Of a stretch of DNA of 64,000 bases, positions 8,535-17,419 are shown one piece after another. Origin of the DNA: Spirosoma utsteinense (GTDB taxonomy: Bacteria; Bacteroidota; Bacteroidia; Cytophagales; Spirosomataceae); assembly GCF_014282275.1 (NCBI RefSeq), contig NZ_VFIA01000004.1, forward strand, positions 62,001 to 126,000, given 5' to 3'. The position numbers and the translations under genes are program-made. A model generated the notes under the pieces. It was not told the origin of the DNA, made no database searches, and worked only from the letters and a program-made list of their open reading frames with translations. How positions within the stretch are numbered: position 1 is the first letter of the stretch; every line of letters begins with the position of its first letter.

Positions 8535-8609
8535 AAACTGGTTGGTTGCCTAGTCTGGCCTGAGCGGTTAGTTTCGCCGGGTTGCGCTACCACATGGCCA
8601 ACCAGTTTA
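8534..8609. repeat. Long-range 12-bp inverted repeat between convergent genes
   Basis: Arms 8534-8545 and 8598-8609 (TAAACTGGTTGG and its exact reverse complement) flank 52 bases. The region lies between the nitroreductase (plus) and a membrane protein gene (minus), both ending here, so it may act as an extra transcription barrier. Confidence 0.4.
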
Positions 8610-8652
8610 GTCCGTATTTTAGGAGCATTATCCGGAAGGCAAAACGATCTGT

Positions 8653-9405
8653 TTACCACATCCGGCTAACGATGTAGTTGATGATCAGATTGACAATCAG
8701 GGCTAGCAGGAAGGAGACGCCAACCGAAAATTCACGCAGTAAAAAGGCTTGTAAAAACAAGAAAGTGGTAAAGCCAAAGAGGCCGCTGACCAGGCCACGC
8801 AATACCGTTATCGTGGCGCTGTTGCCTTGTAGATAGTGGGTAAAAATGGCGAGAATAGATGTGATGATGGGGAAGGGGGTCAGAATGCCACTCCAGGTTG
8901 GCCCCAGTATAGTGGCTAATCCGGTGATGAGAATTACGAACAGGGTAGCTACTGCCATTCGAATCACCATATCGAACGGTAGTCGTTTAGCCTGTGGCTG
9001 GTGGTCGGCCGGAACGGGAAAAAAGTATAGGGCCAGTACAACGCAGGTCAGGGTTATGCCGTATATGGCGAACAGATTGATCCGGAAAAAATCGAATACC
9101 ACCGCCACCAGCACATAAACAAGGTAGGAAATCAGTATCGTAACCAGCCAGTTGAAGCGTTTCGATAGCTGAGCATAGCAATAGCAAAAGCTGATCAGGG
9201 AGATGATGCCCGTCAGAATGCCCGGAACCGACCGGATACCGAATGCTTTGCCCTGTTCGAGGATGAAGAACAGTAAAATCGGCCCGGCAATCCACGGCAT
9301 ACTGGCGATCAATCCCCCTACTTTATAGCCCCACTTCCGGCTGATTATGGTAATTAAACCAATCACCAACGGCATTAAGGTTACTTTAACGAGGAGGATA
9401 TTCAT
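8653..9405 (-). CDS. Multi-pass membrane protein of unknown function
   Basis: About 250 residues with eight or so hydrophobic segments and no soluble domain. Segments include VTLMPLVIGLITIIS, ILTGIISLISFCYCYA and SFLLALIVNLIINYIV. The stretch GGLIASMPWIAGPILLFFIL, followed by EQG, is distinctive and may belong to a widespread family, possibly related to GlpM-like proteins; I cannot assign a function. ATG 9405 (MNILLVKVTL) is preferred over the longer frame to 9462, because helix one then starts at the N-terminus. It is convergent with the nitroreductase and divergent from the fucosidase gene. Inner membrane location is inferred. Confidence 0.65.
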   Translation of the reverse strand: MNILLVKVTLMPLVIGLITIISRKWGYKVGGLIASMPWIAGPILLFFILEQGKAFGIRSVPGILTGIISLISFCYCYAQLSKRFNWLVTILISYLVYVLVAVVFDFFRINLFAIYGITLTCVVLALYFFPVPADHQPQAKRLPFDMVIRMAVATLFVILITGLATILGPTWSGILTPFPIITSILAIFTHYLQGNSATITVLRGLVSGLFGFTTFLFLQAFLLREFSVGVSFLLALIVNLIINYIVSRMW

Positions 9406-9487
9406 AGATAAAAAAGGCAGTACGCGATGATTGGGCGAAATTACACGCACTTTCTGCCACAATCGAGCTAATTCTCAAGATTGAATC

Positions 9488-9533
9488 GGCTAAACTAGCT
9501 ACTTATCGTTTTGGCCGCTAGTTTAGGCTTTTT
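9488..9533 (+). repeat. Hairpin with T-run in the divergent region before the fucosidase gene
   Basis: TAAACTAGC (9491-9499) pairs with GCTAGTTTA (9517-9525), nearly extended by GGC/GGC, and TTTTT follows (9529-9533). It looks like a plus-strand terminator, yet no plus-strand gene ends here. It could instead be a leader attenuator or an operator for the GH95 gene. Confidence 0.4.
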
Positions 9534-9612
9534 AGTAGTAAAGCCAGGGGGTATACTTATTTGACAGATGGCTCAATGTGCAGCCCTTACTCCCTATCAG
9601 TCGCCGAAAAAG

Positions 9613-12105
9613 ATGACACCACCCAAAACGTCTGGAAAAAAAACTACACTGTTTGTGCTGATGCTGGCTTTGTCCAGTTCGGGCTTTAGTCAATCGCCGT
9701 TGAAACTATGGTATACCAAACCCGCAACTAGCTGGGTTGAAGCCTTACCTGTAGGCAATGGTCGAATTGGTGCCATGGTGTTTGGGGGCGTTGACGAGGA
9801 ATTGATTCAGTTGAACGAAAGCACGCTGTATAGCGGAGGTCCCGTAAAACAAGCTGTCAACCCGGACGCTCCTGCATATTTGCCCCAGATCCGGGAGGCA
9901 CTGCTCAACGACGAGGATTATACCAGAGCCAATACGCTCACTAAAAAAATGCAGGGCGTATACACCGAATCGTATATGCCAATGGGTGATTTGGTGATCA
10001 AACAGGCCCACGCCGGCGCGTCGCCATCAGACTACTACCGGGATCTGGACATTGAGAAGGCCATTTCGACCACCCGATTCACCATCGATGGGATAGCCTA
10101 TAAACGAGAAGTATTTATAAATGCGCCTGACAATGTTATGTTGATCCGGCTTACGGCCAGCCAAAAGGGTGCACTGACCTTTGACGTGTCGGCCAGAAGC
10201 CAGTTACGCGCTCAGCTGGCCGCCAGTGGTACCAATGAACTGATCGTGAGCGGGAAAGCACCCGCCCATGCCGATCCGAACTACTACAATCCCAAAGACC
10301 GGGAGCCCATCGTTTACGAAGATGCGACGGGTTGCAACGGTATGCGGTTCCAGTACCGGGTAAAAGCAATTCCTACCGGCGGAACGATGACGGCTGATAC
10401 GGCGGGAATTCATGTGAAAGGCGCGAGTGAGGTTGTTCTCTTTGTGGCCGCTGCTACCAGCTTCAACGGCTTCGATAAGTGCCCTGACCGCGAGGGAAAG
10501 GACGAGAAACGCCTGACGGAATCGACGATAAAGAAGGCTACGGAGCAGTCTTACGCTGCGTTGCTCAAAACGCACGTTGCCGATTATCAACGGTATTTTA
10601 ACCGACTCTCCTTCATCATCGGCGATACGTCGAAACGGCTGGTAAGCCAGGCCCTGCCCTCCGATGAACGCTTGCAGGCCTACTCGAAAGGCGCGTATGA
10701 CCCGGCGCTGGAAACCCTCTATTTTCAGTTCGGGCGGTACCTGCTGATTTCTTCATCGCGGCCGGGAGGGCCACCCGCTAATTTGCAGGGTATTTGGAAC
10801 AAAGAGCTGCGGGCACCCTGGAGCTCAAACTATACCATCAACATAAATACCCAGATGAACTATTGGCCGTCAGAGACGACTAATCTTTCTGAAATGCATA
10901 TGCCTTTACTGGACTGGATCAGGAATCTGTCGGTGACGGGGGCCAATACAGCCAGGGAGTTTTACGGCGCGAAGGGATGGGTAGCTCATCATAACTCCGA
11001 AATATGGGGCACCTCGAATCCAGTAGGGGAGAAAGGGGCGGGCGATCCGGTCTGGGCAAACTGGTACATGGGTGGGAACTGGTTATGTCAGCATTTGTGG
11101 GAACACTACGCTTTTACAGGCGACCGGAAGTTCCTGGCCGAAAAGGCTTATCCGATCATGAAACAGGCAGCGCTGTTCACCCTCGACTGGCTGGTTGAAG
11201 ACAAAGAAGGTTATCTGGTTACCGCACCGTCGACCACGCCCGAGAACCTGTTCAAAGACAAAGCGGGTAAACAGCAGGGAGTGTCTGTGGCGACGACCAT
11301 GGACATGTCGATCATCTGGGATCTGTTCACGAACCTGATCGACGCAGGTCAGGTGCTGGGAACGGATACGGCTTTCAGAAACATGCTTATCGAGAAGAGA
11401 AAGAAACTGTATCCCATGCATATTGGCGCAAAGGGTCAGTTGCTGGAATGGTACAAGGACTTTGACGAAACCGACCTGGAACATCGGCATGTATCTCATT
11501 TATTCGGGCTGCATCCCGGTCGTCAGTTATCGGTTTCCAGAACCCCCGATTTTTTCAACGCGGCTAAAAAGACGCTGGAAATCCGGGGTGATGGCGGAAC
11601 CGGCTGGAGTCGTGGCTGGAAAATCAACTTCTGGGCCCGCCTGCTCGATGGCGATCATGCCTACGCCCTAATTCGGCAGTTGCTGCAATACACAAATGAT
11701 TCGGGTGGCAACATGCATGGGGGTGGAACATATCCCAACTTTTTCGACGCCCACCCGCCTTTTCAGATCGATGGCAACTTTGGCGGCACTGCAGGCATGA
11801 CCGAGATGTTGTTGCAGAGTCATTTGAACGAGGTTAATCTACTGCCTGCCTTACCCAGTGTCTGGAAAGAGGGCAGTATAACCGGTTTGAAAGCCAGAGG
11901 GGCTTATGGTGTCGCTATTCACTGGAAAAACCATCGGCTCATAAAAGCGACCATCACATCGCTCAACGGTGGCAAATGTGTATTGAGAACAGCCAGCCCG
12001 ATTACAATAAACGGGGTGAACGCAAAATCGATCCAATCAGGCCAGGGCTATTTAACCTCGTTTACGACCACGAAAGGGAAAGCCTATCAGCTAACCGCTC
12101 GTTAA
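9613..12105 (+). CDS. Glycoside hydrolase family 95 (alpha-L-fucosidase)
   Basis: Exported inverting glycosidase that removes terminal alpha-1,2-L-fucose (some members act on L-galactose). From ATG 9613 it has 830 residues and opens with a signal peptide ([19 protein letters not shown]). The N-terminal domain includes [19 protein letters not shown], a GH95 hallmark. The (alpha/alpha)6 domain keeps the residues known from Bifidobacterium AfcA: Asn pair in [10 protein letters not shown] (410/412), general acid Glu544 in STTPENLF, and Asp720 in FQIDGNFGG. Numbering is mine from this start. It is not in a polysaccharide utilisation locus with SusC/D here; a FucP-like symporter lies 4.7 kb away. 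Confidence 0.93.
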   Translation: MTPPKTSGKKTTLFVLMLALSSSGFSQSPLKLWYTKPATSWVEALPVGNGRIGAMVFGGVDEELIQLNESTLYSGGPVKQAVNPDAPAYLPQIREALLNDEDYTRANTLTKKMQGVYTESYMPMGDLVIKQAHAGASPSDYYRDLDIEKAISTTRFTIDGIAYKREVFINAPDNVMLIRLTASQKGALTFDVSARSQLRAQLAASGTNELIVSGKAPAHADPNYYNPKDREPIVYEDATGCNGMRFQYRVKAIPTGGTMTADTAGIHVKGASEVVLFVAAATSFNGFDKCPDREGKDEKRLTESTIKKATEQSYAALLKTHVADYQRYFNRLSFIIGDTSKRLVSQALPSDERLQAYSKGAYDPALETLYFQFGRYLLISSSRPGGPPANLQGIWNKELRAPWSSNYTININTQMNYWPSETTNLSEMHMPLLDWIRNLSVTGANTAREFYGAKGWVAHHNSEIWGTSNPVGEKGAGDPVWANWYMGGNWLCQHLWEHYAFTGDRKFLAEKAYPIMKQAALFTLDWLVEDKEGYLVTAPSTTPENLFKDKAGKQQGVSVATTMDMSIIWDLFTNLIDAGQVLGTDTAFRNMLIEKRKKLYPMHIGAKGQLLEWYKDFDETDLEHRHVSHLFGLHPGRQLSVSRTPDFFNAAKKTLEIRGDGGTGWSRGWKINFWARLLDGDHAYALIRQLLQYTNDSGGNMHGGGTYPNFFDAHPPFQIDGNFGGTAGMTEMLLQSHLNEVNLLPALPSVWKEGSITGLKARGAYGVAIHWKNHRLIKATITSLNGGKCVLRTASPITINGVNAKSIQSGQGYLTSFTTTKGKAYQLTAR

Positions 12106-12202
12106 ACTCCGCAGCGTAACCCAACGACAACCGACAAAAATTTAATGCGTAGCCGATACTGTCAGTGCATTTTCCGTCTTAGTGAAAATGTAATTCACAG
12201 AC

Positions 12203-13033
12203 GTGGTGGCTATTTATCGATTGCTCCGGCTTGTCAATCTATTGCTGCTGGCGATGCCATTGGGTGTAACCGCACAGCGATCCGTTATCTGGCAGGAAAG
12301 GCCGGGTACGTGGTCGCTGCATGTGGGCATAGGGCCATCACGCTACCTCGGCGACCTGAACGAGCCCCTCGATCTGGCACAGTTGCGACTGGGTTTCGCA
12401 ACGAGTGCTGCCGTAACCTACTGCGTGACAGATCAGCTGGCTATCCGGGGCGACCTGCAACTTTACTACATTCGGGGGGCGCAGAGAGGCACTCGTCTCG
12501 CGCATAATAACCTGGCTTTTCACAGTACCAACCCCGACCTGTCGGTGGGAATACAATACAGCATCTGGCACTCAAAGCACAGGACGTACGCCGTTATTCC
12601 GTATGGCATAGCCGGGATCGGGGTAACCTACATGACGCCTAAAGCCGTTTACCAGGGCATCAGTTATAGCCTGGCACCACTGCAAACCGAAGGCATCGCT
12701 TATAACCGGCTGCCGCTCATCGTTCGATATGGTATTGGCTTACCACTGATAAAAAGCGACAGGTTCAAAGGAAGCCTCGAAGGCACATATACGCATGTTG
12801 CGAGCGATTACCTCGACGACGTGAGTACGCAGTATGTTGATAGAACCAGCATGCCATTTCCGGCTGTTGTTTTGTCAGACCGCAGTCCAGAGATTGGCAA
12901 CCTGCCTAACGCTCCGGGCGCTAAACGAGGGAATCCTGCCCGGAATGACGGGTATCTGACGCTGTCGGCACGGCTTGTCTTTATTATAATGACCCCTCTT
13001 CAGCGTAATTACCGGCGTATGTTCGGCGGTTAG
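12203..13033 (+). CDS. DUF6089-like outer membrane beta-barrel protein
   Basis: A 276-residue secreted protein. It has a signal peptide (LLRLVNLLLLAMPLGVTAQ) followed by alternating hydrophobic/polar strands such as WSLHVGIGPSRYLGDLNE, YAVIPYGIAGIGVTYMTPK and YGIGLPLI. The GxSRYLGDLN opening matches the DUF6089 family of Bacteroidota, predicted to form a small outer membrane barrel. The start is GTG (12203 or 12206); no ATG lies before the signal peptide. It sits 97 bases after the fucosidase gene and 45 bases before the prenyl synthase gene. No function is known for the family. Confidence 0.75.
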   Translation: MVAIYRLLRLVNLLLLAMPLGVTAQRSVIWQERPGTWSLHVGIGPSRYLGDLNEPLDLAQLRLGFATSAAVTYCVTDQLAIRGDLQLYYIRGAQRGTRLAHNNLAFHSTNPDLSVGIQYSIWHSKHRTYAVIPYGIAGIGVTYMTPKAVYQGISYSLAPLQTEGIAYNRLPLIVRYGIGLPLIKSDRFKGSLEGTYTHVASDYLDDVSTQYVDRTSMPFPAVVLSDRSPEIGNLPNAPGAKRGNPARNDGYLTLSARLVFIIMTPLQRNYRRMFGG

Positions 13034-13078
13034 GGTTTTGAGGGCGTTTCCCTTATTTTTGGGCAAAAACCCTGCGAA

Positions 13079-14068
13079 ATGCCGCCTGCCAACCGAATGA
13101 GTCCAGCTACTTTCATCGACGCTATACAGAACCAACTTCAGCTTACACAATACGGGCAACACCCCCCCGAACTCTACGACCCGATCCGATATATCATGAG
13201 CCTTGGCGGAAAACGGATACGTCCGCTTATGACGCTGATGGCCGCTTATCTTTTCTCCGACGATTGGCAAAAGGCCATCCAGCCAGCGCTGGGCGTGGAG
13301 GTCTTTCACAATTTCACCCTCATGCACGACGATATCATGGATCAGGCCCCCCTGCGCCGGGGGCAGCTGACCGTGCATGAAAAATGGAACCATAACATTG
13401 CCATTCTCTCAGGCGATGTGATGCTGGTTAACGCCTATGAGTTACTCCTACACGTCGAGGTCGACAAGCTAAAGGCGGTAATGACACGCTTCAACCGGAC
13501 AGCAGCCGAGGTCTGTGAGGGTCAGCAACTGGACATGAATTTTGAGAAGCGCTGGGACGTAACAGAAAGCGAATACATTGAGATGATCCGGCTCAAAACG
13601 TCAGTTCTGCTGGGTTACGCCCTTGAGCTTGGCGGGCTGATCGCCGGAGCCGATGCCGAAACAACCCGGCACCTTTATGAAGGGGGCGTGAACATTGGCA
13701 TCGGCTTTCAGTTGAAAGATGACCTGCTGGACGTGTATGGCGACCCGGAAAAGTTTGGTAAACAGGTAGGGGGCGATATTCTGGCCAACAAAAAGACGTT
13801 TTTGCTTATTGAAGCATTAGAAAAAGCAAAAGGCCCCGTTCGGGACGAACTGACGGGCTGGCTCAACAAACCCGTAACCGACAGGGCCGAAAAAGTGCAG
13901 GCTGTCACGGCTATTTACGAAACGTTGCAGATTCGCCAGATTACCGAAAGCCGAATCAGCGAGTATTTCGACAAAGGCTTCGCTAACTTCGATCAAATCA
14001 ACGCCGATCCCGCCCGAAAAACGCTCCTTACTCAGTTTGTGAGGCAGCTAGCCGAGCGGGAGAGTTAA
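13079..14068 (+). CDS. Polyprenyl diphosphate synthase (trans-isoprenyl, IspA/GGPS-like)
   Basis: Condenses isopentenyl diphosphate with allylic diphosphates for quinone or carotenoid side chains. In 329 residues the two Asp-rich metal sites are intact: DDIMD at 84-88 followed by QAPLRRG, and DDLLD at 214-218 in the loop FQLKDDLLDVYGD. GGKRIRP near 43-49 binds the substrate diphosphate. The first Asp motif has no two-residue insertion, and Phe79 sits five residues before it. That pattern is known from type I geranylgeranyl synthases, so a C20 product is a guess. An alternative start is ATG 13097. Confidence 0.92.
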   Translation: MPPANRMSPATFIDAIQNQLQLTQYGQHPPELYDPIRYIMSLGGKRIRPLMTLMAAYLFSDDWQKAIQPALGVEVFHNFTLMHDDIMDQAPLRRGQLTVHEKWNHNIAILSGDVMLVNAYELLLHVEVDKLKAVMTRFNRTAAEVCEGQQLDMNFEKRWDVTESEYIEMIRLKTSVLLGYALELGGLIAGADAETTRHLYEGGVNIGIGFQLKDDLLDVYGDPEKFGKQVGGDILANKKTFLLIEALEKAKGPVRDELTGWLNKPVTDRAEKVQAVTAIYETLQIRQITESRISEYFDKGFANFDQINADPARKTLLTQFVRQLAERES

Positions 14069-14159
14069 AAATGAGGCATGATGTACGATACAGGATCAGA
14101 CAGTTGACAATCCGGCATCGTACAACAGCTTTTATACATCTTATAGTCTATATTAATCC

Positions 14160-14780
14160 ATGACCGTCACGCTGATCATTATAGTTGTAACCGCCGGTAT
14201 TAGTTTACTAGCCTGGAATAACCCATCGCTGATGGACCGCTGGATCATGAATCCGTACAAGATTGCCAGTCGGGGGCAGTATTACCGACTTCTGACATCG
14301 GGATTCCTGCATGCTGATTGGGGCCACTTGTTTTTCAATATGCTTAGCCTGTATTTCTTTGGTGGTGTTATCGAACAGGTTTTTGATGCGCTGTTTGGTC
14401 TTATGGCTCCCCTTTATCTGATTGGTTTTTATCTGGTAGGTATCTTGATTTCCGATATTCCTAGTTTTCTGAAACACCGTAACGACCCTGGCTACAATTC
14501 ACTTGGGGCCTCGGGTGGGGTATCATCGATCCTGTTTGCGGCCATTCTGTTCAGCCCCCTAAACAAGGTCTGTCTGTATTTCGCGCTCTGTGTACCTGGA
14601 TTTATCTTCGGTGGCTTGTATCTGGCCTACTCTTATTATGAGTCACGTCGGGGGATTGGTAACGTAAACCACGATGCTCACTTCTACGGAGCCTTGTTTG
14701 GCATTGTGTTCATGATCATCGTTTACCCACCAGTGTTGCCAAACTTCATTGATCAGATTGCCGGATGGCGTCTATTTTAG
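14160..14780 (+). CDS. Rhomboid-family intramembrane serine protease
   Basis: Six-helix inner-membrane protease, 206 residues. The catalytic Ser118 lies in GASGGVSS and His174 in NHDAHFYGALFG. The HADWGHLFFNMLSLYFFG segment (51-68) carries the conserved rhomboid loop and His/Asn residues. Length fits the minimal bacterial rhomboid core without a cytoplasmic domain. Substrates cannot be inferred. It lies 91 bases after the prenyl synthase gene and 69 bases before the LytTR gene, all on the plus strand. Confidence 0.93.
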   Translation: MTVTLIIIVVTAGISLLAWNNPSLMDRWIMNPYKIASRGQYYRLLTSGFLHADWGHLFFNMLSLYFFGGVIEQVFDALFGLMAPLYLIGFYLVGILISDIPSFLKHRNDPGYNSLGASGGVSSILFAAILFSPLNKVCLYFALCVPGFIFGGLYLAYSYYESRRGIGNVNHDAHFYGALFGIVFMIIVYPPVLPNFIDQIAGWRLF

Positions 14781-14849
14781 TAGCCAACAAGGCCGGTACG
14801 TAATCCCCGCTGTGTTAAAATCGACGGATTCACACTCTGTTGTTCATTT

Positions 14850-15785
14850 ATGTTCAGGTTACTCAGCCAGCCGTATCCTACCGAAGAGTCAATACGACGA
14901 TTATTGATTAAAGCCGTTACTATTGGTTTGTTTGTAGGCCTGTTTTTGCTGATCTTCCAACCGTTTGGGCTGGATGACTGGCAAACGTCGGCTAAAGTGT
15001 CGAAAATCATGGGATTCGGTCTGGTCACTATGCTGGTGATGATAGCCGACTCCCTGTTCCTGCCTGCTCTCTTTCCTCGTTATTTTTCAGACCAGCACTG
15101 GACAGTTGGCCGGGAAATTGTCAGAGTTCTCTTGCTGCTGATCGTCATTGCAGCAGGCAATCGATTCTATCTGGCGTGGCTTTTCGATGCGCCATCATCG
15201 GGCTATGGCTGGCTGTCAATCATGGGCATGACATTTGTCGTTGGCATTTTTCCAACGATTGGCGCTGTTTTGCTCAACTACATTGTTCAGTTGCGAAAAT
15301 ATTCACGCATGGCTGCCGAAATTCCCGACCATTCTGATGCTTCAGCGCCGAGAGAGCCGTGGCTTAGTGAACAGGTATCTGCTGTACGGACGCACAACGC
15401 TGTGGAATCCACCCTGAATTTGGTAGCTGATAACGAAAAAGATACCTTGACTCTTGGCGTGGATAAGCTGCTGTTCATCGAATCGAGCGACAATTATTGC
15501 ACCGTTGTCTACCTGGCGAGTCACGTCAATGGTACAGAACAGACCCTGAAGCCACTACTGCGCACGAGTCTGAGCCGGCTCGAAACGCAGATTGCCGGAA
15601 GGCAGGGCTTACACTCCCATCTGGTACGTTGCCATCGGTCATATATCGTCAATCTGAACCGGGTCGAGCGGGTTACAGGCAACGCACAGGGATACAAGCT
15701 ACATCTGTCTGGTGGGAAATTTCAGGTACCGGTAGCCCGGCGGTTCAACGATACGTTGATTGGTCAGCTGAAATCCCTGCTATGA
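14850..15785 (+). CDS. Membrane-anchored LytTR-domain transcriptional regulator
   Basis: A 311-residue protein with four predicted membrane segments in residues 20-150 (for example AVTIGLFVGLFLLIFQPFG and VRVLLLLIVIAAGN) and a C-terminal LytTR DNA-binding domain at about 205-311. That domain contains KLLFIESSDNYCTVVYL, LVRCHRSYIVNLNRVERV and FQVPVARRFND, matching the family closely. There is no receiver domain, so a signal is probably sensed in the membrane. LytTR proteins usually act on nearby genes; the DUF2306-like gene downstream, with an inverted repeat in its promoter, is a candidate target (inference). Confidence 0.88.
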   Translation: MFRLLSQPYPTEESIRRLLIKAVTIGLFVGLFLLIFQPFGLDDWQTSAKVSKIMGFGLVTMLVMIADSLFLPALFPRYFSDQHWTVGREIVRVLLLLIVIAAGNRFYLAWLFDAPSSGYGWLSIMGMTFVVGIFPTIGAVLLNYIVQLRKYSRMAAEIPDHSDASAPREPWLSEQVSAVRTHNAVESTLNLVADNEKDTLTLGVDKLLFIESSDNYCTVVYLASHVNGTEQTLKPLLRTSLSRLETQIAGRQGLHSHLVRCHRSYIVNLNRVERVTGNAQGYKLHLSGGKFQVPVARRFNDTLIGQLKSLL

Positions 15786-15851
15786 AGCGTTTGCAGTTAT
15801 TTCGACAGGCTCTTTCATTTACCAAACGTCCCAAACCTTGCTGTATGGCCC

Positions 15852-15910
15852 TTTAAGTGGCTTTGTTTCGATGAAACGCTCTACGTTTGTTTCATCGAAA
15901 CGCACTTAAA
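15852..15910. promoter_or_regulatory. Nested inverted repeat around a -7 box before the DUF2306-like gene
   Basis: GTTTCGATGAAAC (15865-15877) and its exact reverse complement (15889-15901) flank the -7-like box TACGTTTG (15882-15889). An outer pair, TTTAAGTG (15852-15859) and CACTTAAA (15903-15910), extends the symmetry. No T-tract follows on either strand, so an operator is more likely than a terminator. Confidence 0.5.
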
Positions 15911-15919
15911 AACACCGCC

Positions 15920-16615
15920 ATGAACACAGTCGTCACGTCACTCCTGATCACACACGTTGCCGCCGGTTGCCTTGCTTTGCTGGTGGGATTGATTCCCATG
16001 TTTTCTCAAAAAGGAAATAGCCTGCACAAACGGGCGGGGATGGTCTTTGTGTACTGTATGATCATTGTTGCCATCACGGCACTCCTACTGTGTGTACTAC
16101 AGCCGTTTAAAATGATGCGGGTGTTTCTCACCGGCATTGCCGTGTTTAGCTTTTACCTGACCATGACGGGCTGGCGGGCAACCCGGCAAAAGACGTCTGG
16201 CCCAACGGTGGCCGATCGCGTGCTGGCCTACGCTACGTTAGTGGTGAGTGCGGCTATGATCGGGTTCGGCATATATCTGCTCGTTCTCAACGGGGTATCG
16301 TTCTTCCCCGTGCTCTTTACCTTCTTTGGTGTACTTACAGGTGTGTTCGCCTGGAAAGATGCTACCCTGTATGGGAAGCCGGTGGAGAAGTTACACTGGT
16401 TTTTCCAGCACATCACTCGAATGGGAGGGGCCTATATTGCTACGTTCACCGCAGCGCTGGTTACGAACATGGGCAGAATGGTGCCCGCCGACGCACCCGA
16501 ATGGATATTGACGCTGGGCTGGATCGCTCCTTCTGTCGTTGGTGGTATGCTGATTGGTCGTACAGTGCGGTATTATGTCATTAAAATGAAAATAGCAAAG
16601 CCAACGCTGGTGTAG
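15920..16615 (+). CDS. DUF2306-like multi-pass membrane protein
   Basis: About 231 residues with seven or so hydrophobic helices. Visible features are TSLLITHVAAGCLALLVGLI, HKRAGMVFVYCMIIV and KLHWFFQHITRMGGAYIATF. A His near the end of helix one (THVAAG) and the HxxR/HITRM motifs are typical of the DUF2306 group and could bind haem or metal; that is speculative. Start ATG 15920 is preferred; the frame extends to a TTG at 15887, inside the inverted repeat. The gene lies 134 bases after the LytTR regulator, which may control it. Function unknown. Confidence 0.7.
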   Translation: MNTVVTSLLITHVAAGCLALLVGLIPMFSQKGNSLHKRAGMVFVYCMIIVAITALLLCVLQPFKMMRVFLTGIAVFSFYLTMTGWRATRQKTSGPTVADRVLAYATLVVSAAMIGFGIYLLVLNGVSFFPVLFTFFGVLTGVFAWKDATLYGKPVEKLHWFFQHITRMGGAYIATFTAALVTNMGRMVPADAPEWILTLGWIAPSVVGGMLIGRTVRYYVIKMKIAKPTLV

Positions 16616-16617
16616 GA

Positions 16618-17250
16618 CTACTTTTTCAAGAGGTCTTCGGTAACGGGCAAAGCCGCTTCTGCCCACTGTAGCATCTGCTTGCCCGAGTAATGGAGCCCAT
16701 CGGAAGCAAACTGCGAAGCATCACCCGCTGCCTGACGGGAAAAAGGAGTGATGTCAACATAAACGATGCCGGACTTGCCGCATTCGTCTTTGGCAATGGC
16801 GTTGAAGGCATCGATCTCCGTTGTGATTTTTGACTGATCATGATCCTTTGCAAACGGAGAAACGCCCCAGTCCGGTATCGACAGCACCAGTACCCGACTC
16901 GCTTTTCCACCGGCGAAGGTGGTAGCGGTCTGTAGCAATTTCTGAAATTCGGTCCGGTAGCGGTCCTGGCTCTGGCCCCGGTACTGATTATTGACACCAA
17001 TCAGGAGAGAGACAAGATCATACGTTTTTTGATTGCCACTCTGCTGAATACCCTCCTGTAGGTCGGCGGTCGTCCAGCCAGTGCTGGCAATAATATCGGG
17101 GTCTGCTATGTCAGCGCCATTCTTCCGCAACAGCCCGGCAAGCTGAACCGACCATCTGGCTGATGCATCGACGCTTTCACCGATGGTATAGGAATCACCA
17201 ATCGACAGGAATGAATACACGTTGCCGGATGCGTTTGGGTTCGTTACCAT
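16618..17250 (-). CDS. SGNH/GDSL-type hydrolase (possibly a lipoprotein that lost its signal start)
   Basis: Esterase or lipase of the SGNH superfamily. Visible blocks are FLSIGDSYTIGE (block I, catalytic Ser in GDS), LIGVNNQYRG (block III, GxN) and SDGLHYSGKQM (block V, catalytic Asp and His). From ATG 17250 there are 210 residues. The frame stays open upstream to 17397, and a lipobox-like LLFFACAQ lies 7-14 residues before the ATG, which suggests an ancestral lipoprotein. Between that lipobox and the stop of prfB lies a 39-bp perfect inverted repeat, and no start codon followed by a normal signal peptide exists. The start is therefore uncertain and the gene may be 5'-damaged. Confidence 0.75.
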   Translation of the reverse strand: MVTNPNASGNVYSFLSIGDSYTIGESVDASARWSVQLAGLLRKNGADIADPDIIASTGWTTADLQEGIQQSGNQKTYDLVSLLIGVNNQYRGQSQDRYRTEFQKLLQTATTFAGGKASRVLVLSIPDWGVSPFAKDHDQSKITTEIDAFNAIAKDECGKSGIVYVDITPFSRQAAGDASQFASDGLHYSGKQMLQWAEAALPVTEDLLKK

Positions 17251-17314
17251 TATGGGATCGGCGGAGCGCTGGGCGCAAGCAAAAAATAGGAGCGAGCAGG
17301 AGCAGTGGGCTGGA

Positions 17315-17409
17315 GTAACCCTGCCAGTGGCCCCAAAGGCCCTGGTAGTGGTTGACGCGCAAGACACAGGAACCACTACCAGGGCCTTTGGGGCCACTGG
17401 CAGGGTTAC
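17315..17409. terminator. 39-bp perfect inverted repeat between prfB and the SGNH hydrolase
   Basis: Arms 17315-17353 and 17371-17409 are exact reverse complements around a 17-base loop. No T-tract follows on either strand. It lies directly downstream of prfB (minus strand, stop at 17420) and in the expected signal-peptide region of the next gene. It is the longest of five such hairpins in the window. Confidence 0.65.
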
Positions 17410-17419
17410 CCTGATCTGG

